Assembly (NCBI GenBank): GCA_003427395.1
Contig: BFEA01000283.1
Span: 29,349 to 93,348, forward strand
Direction of reading: 5' to 3'
DNA length: 64,000 bases
DNA from: Chara braunii
Taxonomy: Eukaryota > Streptophyta > Charophyceae > Charales > Characeae
A program made the position numbers and the translations under genes. The stretch's first letter is position 1; every line of letters starts with the position of its first letter. Under the pieces are notes generated by a model that saw only the letters and a program-made list of their open reading frames with translations, had not been told where the DNA came from and did not search any database. Positions 59,819 through 64,000 of the stretch are shown here, one piece after another.

Positions 59819-60730
59819 TTTTGAAGACACACTAGGGTCCCCCTGCATGAGCTGCATGAGTAATGAATGGATGAGATTGGGCTGAGTGAAGCGCTGGGAA
59901 AGGAAATGGAAAGGAAAAGGACGATCGGTGGGGTGGCCACCTGATATGAGCATTGGAACAAGATATTGGAAAGGACGGAGAGTGATTGCTTGCTTGTTTG
60001 AGAATGGAAAATTGCATTGCATACCAGGGGACCCTAGGATTTGAAATGGATATGGAAATAGTTTTGAGAATGATTTTTTCTTGCTTTCTAGTCTCTAGCC
60101 TCAACAAGAGGAGGATACCGGTGCTAGCGTCGCGACCTTAAGACCTCTACCCGTTGTCGACCGGTAGAAGTAGTCTGCCGGCCTGCGGATCCGACCTTGT
60201 GTCCATCCCGTGTCTGTCACGAACGAGAGGGCTGGTTCCGCGCTCCTGCAACCTGCAATCAAGGATTAGTAACAAGGCACACACTGCACAGTAGAATTCA
60301 ATCAAGACCAAGACAACACGCCTCTCAAGACCCAATGCTAGGAAGAAATAATATATGCATTATCATTTAGTCCAGAATAATAGGATCGGCCGCGCTGCGA
60401 CCGGGCCTCGAAACAAAAGTCGTGTCTATGTCAGGGAAATTTGTTTGTGTGCCCACTTTCCTAACTAGCGATCTCGGACGTATATGTCGACCGATAGGAT
60501 GTCGCCGATATCGTACCCGTCGGTCCCAAGGTATCGTGCAAGAACTCTCGGTAACAAAATGGTCTCGGGCCAACTGCAGCCACAGCTCTAGGTTCAGTGT
60601 CACCATGAATCCTTACCGCTGTTCGTGTCCGAATCAGTGCTCTGCCGAGACAAAATACTGCCGCCCCTTCCGCTCACTGTGCCACCAAACAACGGCCCAA
60701 CTTTAGCTCTAGTTGATACCCGTCCTTGCC
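59819..60730. other. insert, right part, no supported gene
   Basis: Several 60-90 codon frames exist on the minus strand, but none has recognisable motifs and one runs into the satellite. On the minus strand CGGGTATCAACTAGAGC lies at 60,704-60,720, a loose match to the tRNA-iMet primer-binding consensus TGGTATCAGAGC; taken alone it is not diagnostic. Confidence 0.4.
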
Positions 60731-60775
60731 TCCTACCTAAAGGCAGAGGTTCCTCCATATGCTCAGAGTTTGTCC

Positions 60776-60802
60776 AACCGCCCGGCTTTGATACCCGGCT
60801 CT
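60776..60802. other. 27-bp insertion flanked by a 10-bp direct repeat
   Basis: GAGTTTGTCC occurs at 60,766-60,775 and 60,803-60,812 around AACCGCCCGGCTTTGATACC plus CGGCTCT. The insert's reverse complement contains CCGGGTATCAAAGCC, echoing CGGGTATCAA in the adjacent large insert. Confidence 0.7.
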
Positions 60803-61394
60803 GAGTTTGTCCCTTGTGTAGGCCCGCCCCCCTTTGGGTAGGGGGGGCCACTCACTAGCCAAAAAAACATTGACTCGGCTAGCACAATCAAAGAAACCGC
60901 CACGCACTCACTAGTCTTTGGTGGTTTCTTTCATTGTGCTAGCTGACCCAATATTTTTTCGGCTAGTGAGGGCCCCCCCCTACCTAAAGGCAGAGGTTCC
61001 TCCATATGCTCAGAGTTTGTCTAAGGTCAAAGCACTCCCTAGTACAGCAGATCAGCTAACACAATCAAAGAAACCACCACGCACTCACTAGTCTTTGGTG
61101 GTTTCTTTGATTGTGCTCGCTGAGCTAATATTTTTTTGGCTAGTGAGTGTCCCCTCCTACCCAAAGGCAGACCCTACCCAAAGGCAGAGGTTCCTGCATA
61201 TGCTTAGAGTTTGGCAGCTAGCACAATGGTTTCTTTGATTGTACTAGTTGAGCCAATGTTTTTTTGGATAGTGATGAGCATATGGAGGAACCTCTGCCTG
61301 TGGGTAGGGTTTTTTGGCTAGTGAGTGCGTGGCGGTTTTTTTTATTGTATTAGCTGATCTGGTGTACCAGGGCCTCCATATGCTCACAGTTTGT

Positions 61395-61449
61395 NNNNNN
61401 NNNNNNNNNNNNNNNNNNNNNNNNNNNNNNNNNNNNNNNNNNNNNNNNN
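61395..61449. other. assembly gap (55 N)
   Basis: The ten bases before the gap (CACAGTTTGT, 61,385-61,394) are the same as the ten after it (61,450-61,459), so real missing sequence may be zero or a whole number of repeat units. Confidence 0.95.
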
Positions 61450-62314
61450 CACAGTTTGTCTAAGGTCTTTATTTTGATTGTGTTAGCTGATCTTTAGTTA
61501 GACAAGTGGGTAGGGTTTTTTGGCTAGTGAGTGCGTGGCGGTTTCTTTGATTGATTTAGTTGATCTTTAGTTTGGCTAGTGAGTGCTGTACCAGGAACCT
61601 CTGCCTTTGGGGAGGGGGGGGGCACTCACAAGCCTGAAGCCAATAAGTGCCCCCCCCAACCCACAGGCATAGGTTCCTCCATATGCTCAGAGTTTGTCTA
61701 AGGTCAAAGCACTCCCTGGTACAACATATCAGCTAGCACAATCAAGGAAACCGCAACGCACTCACTAGTCTTTGGTGGTTTCTTTGATTGTGCTAGTTGA
61801 CCCAATGTTTTTTTGGCTAGTGATGAGGATATGGAAGAACCTCTGCGTGGGGCTCCATAGTCAAAGCAAAGTAGTCCAGGCTAGCTGCCAAACTCTGAGC
61901 ATATGGAGGAACCTCTGCCCTTGGGTAGGGTCTGCCTTTGGGTAGGGGAGGGCACTCACTAGCCAAAAAAACATTGGCTCAGCTAGCACAATTAAAGAAG
62001 CCACCAAAGACTGGCGAGTGTGTGGCCGTTTCTTTGATTGTGCTAGGTGATCTGTCGTGCTAGGGAGTGCTTTTACCTTAGACAAACTCTGAGCATATGG
62101 AGGAACCTCTGCCTCTGGGAAAGGGGGGCACTCACTAGCATAAAAAACATTGGCTCAGCTAGCACAATCAAAGAAACCACCAAAGACTAGTAAGTGCGAG
62201 GCGGTTCCTTTGATTGTGCTAGCTGATCTGCTGTGCTAGGGAGTGTTTTTACCTTAGACAAACTCTGACCATATGGAGGAACCTCTGCCTATGGGTAGGG
62301 GGCACACTCACTAG

Positions 62315-62469
62315 CCTGAAGCCAATAACTCAAGTTAAGAAGATAGATGAAGTCGTCGAGGTGGTCGATGACGTCGATGAAGTAGGAGTCGAGTCCATGT
62401 CGAAGAAGAGCCGCAAAACGCTGAAATCATGAAGAACAGATGATGATGGAGTACCTGATGGTGTGAGTA
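62315..62469 (-). repeat. module C, full length, minus strand
   Basis: A 155-bp copy. With the next ~230 bp, up to the GATAGTT junction at 62,642, it parallels 16,600-16,970, 19,428-19,745 and 55,680-56,040. Confidence 0.85.
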
Positions 62470-64000
62470 GAGTGCTTTGACCTTAGACAAACTCTGATCA
62501 TATGTAGGAACCTGTGCCTTTGGGTAGGGGGGGGCACGCACTAGCCATAAAAACGGTAGCTCAGCCAGCACAATCAAAGGAACCACCAAAGACTAATGAG
62601 TGCCCCACCCCACCCAAGGGCAGAGGTTCCTCCATATGCTCAGATAGTTAAGCCAATGTTTTTTTCGGCAAGTGAGTGCCCCCCCCTACCCAAAGGCAGA
62701 GGTTCCTCCATATGCCCAAAGTTTGTCTAAGGTGAAAGCACTCCCTAGTACAGCAGATCAGCTAGCAAAATCAAAGAAACCGCTACACAATCACTAGCTA
62801 AAAAAGCCTACCAATAGGCAGAGGCTCCTCCATATGCTCATTACTAGCCAAAAACACATTCGCTCAACTAGCACAATCAAAGAAACCACCGAAGTCTAGT
62901 GAGGGCATGGCGGTTTCTTTGATTGTGCTAGGTTATTTGCTGAGCCAGGAAGTGTTTTTACCTTAGACAAACTCTGAGCATATGGAGGAACCTCTGCCCT
63001 TGGGTAAGGGGGGGCACTCACAAGCCAAAAAAACATTGGCTCAGCTAGCACAATCACAGAAGCCACAAAAGACTAGTGAATGCGTGGCGGTTTCTTTTGT
63101 TGTACTAGCTGATCTGCTGTGCTAGGGAGTGCTTTGACCTTAGACAAACTCGTAGCATATGGAAGAACCTCTGCCTTTGGGTAGGGGGGGCACTCACTAG
63201 CCAAAACAACATTGGCTCAGCTAGCACAATCAAGGAACAATCCAAAGACTACTAAGTGCGTGGCAGTTTCTTTGATTGTGCTAGATGATCTGCTGTGCTA
63301 GGGAGTGTTTTCACCTTAGACAAACTCTGAGCATATTGAGAACCTCTGCCTTTGGGTAGCAGGAGCACTCACTAGCCAAAAAAACATTGGCTCAACTAGC
63401 ACAATAAAAGAAACCACCAAAGACTAGTGAGTGAGTGGCGGTTACTTTGACTGTGCTAGCTGATCTGCTATGCTAGGGAGTGTGTTGACCTTAGACAAAC
63501 TCTGAGCATATGGAGGAACCTCTGCCTTTGGGTAGGATCTGCCTTTGGCTAGGGGAGGCACTCACTAGCCAAAAAGACATTGGCTTAGACAGCACAATCA
63601 AAGAAACTACCAACGACTAGTGAGTGCGTGGCGGTTTCTTTGATTGTGTTAGCTGATCTAATGTGCTAGGGAGTGCTTTGACCTTAGACAAACTCTGAGC
63701 ATATGGAAGAACCTCTTTGGTGGTTTTTTTGATTCTGCTAGCTGAGCCAATGTTTTTTTGACTAGTGAGTGCCCCCCCCTACCCAAAGCCAGAGATTTCT
63801 CCATATGCCCAGAGTTTGTCTAATGTCAAAGAAACATCTGCTCATACTAGTTTGTCTAAAGTCAAAGAACTCACTAAGCATTGGCTCAGAGGGACACTTA
63901 CTAGCCAAAAAAACATTGGCTCAACTAGGACAATCAAAGAAACCACCAAAGACTAGTGAGTGCATGACGGGTTCTTTCATTGTGCTAGCTGATCTGTTGT

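Larger units (their letters stand above)
56073..60730. mobile_element. 4.66-kb non-satellite insert, unclassified
   Basis: Unique-looking sequence interrupts the array between GGCACAGGTTCCTC (left) and CCTACCTAAAGGCAGAGG (right). The 24 bases before the insert (CCTACCCAAAGG...TTCCTC, about 56,049-56,072) recur with two differences just after it (60,731-60,754), so the insert is bracketed by an imperfect direct repeat drawn from the satellite unit. Inside are, in order, a 224-aa ORF, a TATA-like motif, the foldback sequence also seen at 12.5 kb, a 314-aa ORF and 1.7 kb without a convincing ORF. No reverse transcriptase, integrase or transposase motif, long terminal repeat or terminal inverted repeat is visible, so the class stays open: a non-autonomous element, a decayed retroelement fragment or captured genomic DNA. 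Confidence 0.6.
60731..64000. repeat. 177-bp CTAG satellite array, right flank
   Basis: B units at 60.9-61.3 kb, mostly A units from 61.9 to 63.7 kb. Includes one module C (62,315), an assembly gap and a small foreign insertion at 60,776-60,802. No gene. Confidence 0.88.

Noticed and set aside
56073-60730. Complete LTR retrotransposon
   Set aside because: No pair of long direct repeats, no reverse transcriptase, RNase H or integrase motif and no polypurine tract next to a repeat end. Only weak primer-binding-like strings were seen.
60600-60851. Minus-strand 83-codon ORF crossing the right edge of the insert
   Set aside because: Its N-terminal third is satellite sequence and the rest has no recognisable motif.
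1-64000. CRISPR-like array of short repeats with spacers
   Set aside because: Intervals between repeated segments are themselves repeats, orientation alternates, lengths vary and there are no unique spacers or cas genes.
1-64000. Functional centromere
   Set aside because: The unit length is suggestive, but high divergence, strand switching and lack of chromatin data make this unsupported; only CENH3 mapping could decide.

Overview
This window looks like repeat-rich heterochromatin from a large eukaryotic genome, most likely a land plant. That is an inference from the repeat load, the long (CT)n tract, the AT-rich insert and the lack of any bacterial gene organisation; the species and clade cannot be read from it. 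No conserved housekeeping gene, rRNA, tRNA, reverse transcriptase or transposase is recognisable.

About 58 of the 64 kb is one degenerate satellite-like family. Its core unit is about 176-178 bp and carries five CTAG tetranucleotides, spaced about 17, 32, 28, 24 and 76 bp apart. Call orientation B the one reading ...GCACTCCCTAGCACAGCAG... on the + strand, and orientation A its reverse complement. The array is not a simple head-to-tail tandem: A and B units alternate at short range, and switches fall at shared inverted motifs (GCACTCACTAG / CTAGTGAGTGC). A 155-bp cassette ('module C', rich in GACGTCATCGACCACCTCGA) replaces the middle of the unit at about 50 sites on both strands. Smaller recurrent variant junctions (modules D, E, F and a GATAGTT junction) are scattered through the array.

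Layout: 1-2,215 mixed array; 2,216-9,170 block A; 9,171-12,507 array; 12,508-12,866 a 359-bp foldback fragment unrelated to the array; 12,867-21,287 array; 21,288-21,530 a 53-bp minisatellite; 21,531-21,880 scrambled sequence; 21,881-29,809 array; 29,810-38,480 block B, a diverged colinear duplicate of block A with its own internal 1.3-kb tandem duplication; 38,481-45,290 array; 45,291-45,688 AT-rich insert; 45,689-47,094 array; 47,095-47,258 (CT)n; 47,259-56,072 array including a 1-kb tandem duplication at 50.6-52.5 kb; 56,073-60,730 a 4.66-kb non-satellite insert; 60,731-64,000 array, with a 55-base N gap at 61,395-61,449.

The 4.66-kb insert is the only region with plausible protein-coding sequence: a 224-aa ORF whose frame runs open to the insert boundary, and a 314-aa highly charged ORF with a SUMO-interaction-like motif. 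Between them lies a second copy of the 12.5-kb foldback sequence. Neither ORF is recognised. The many 60-170 aa ORFs in the array are by-products of its low stop density and are not annotated as genes. Two undetermined-base sites coincide with exactly repeated flanks (57,583 and the 55-N gap), which points to unmerged assembly joins.
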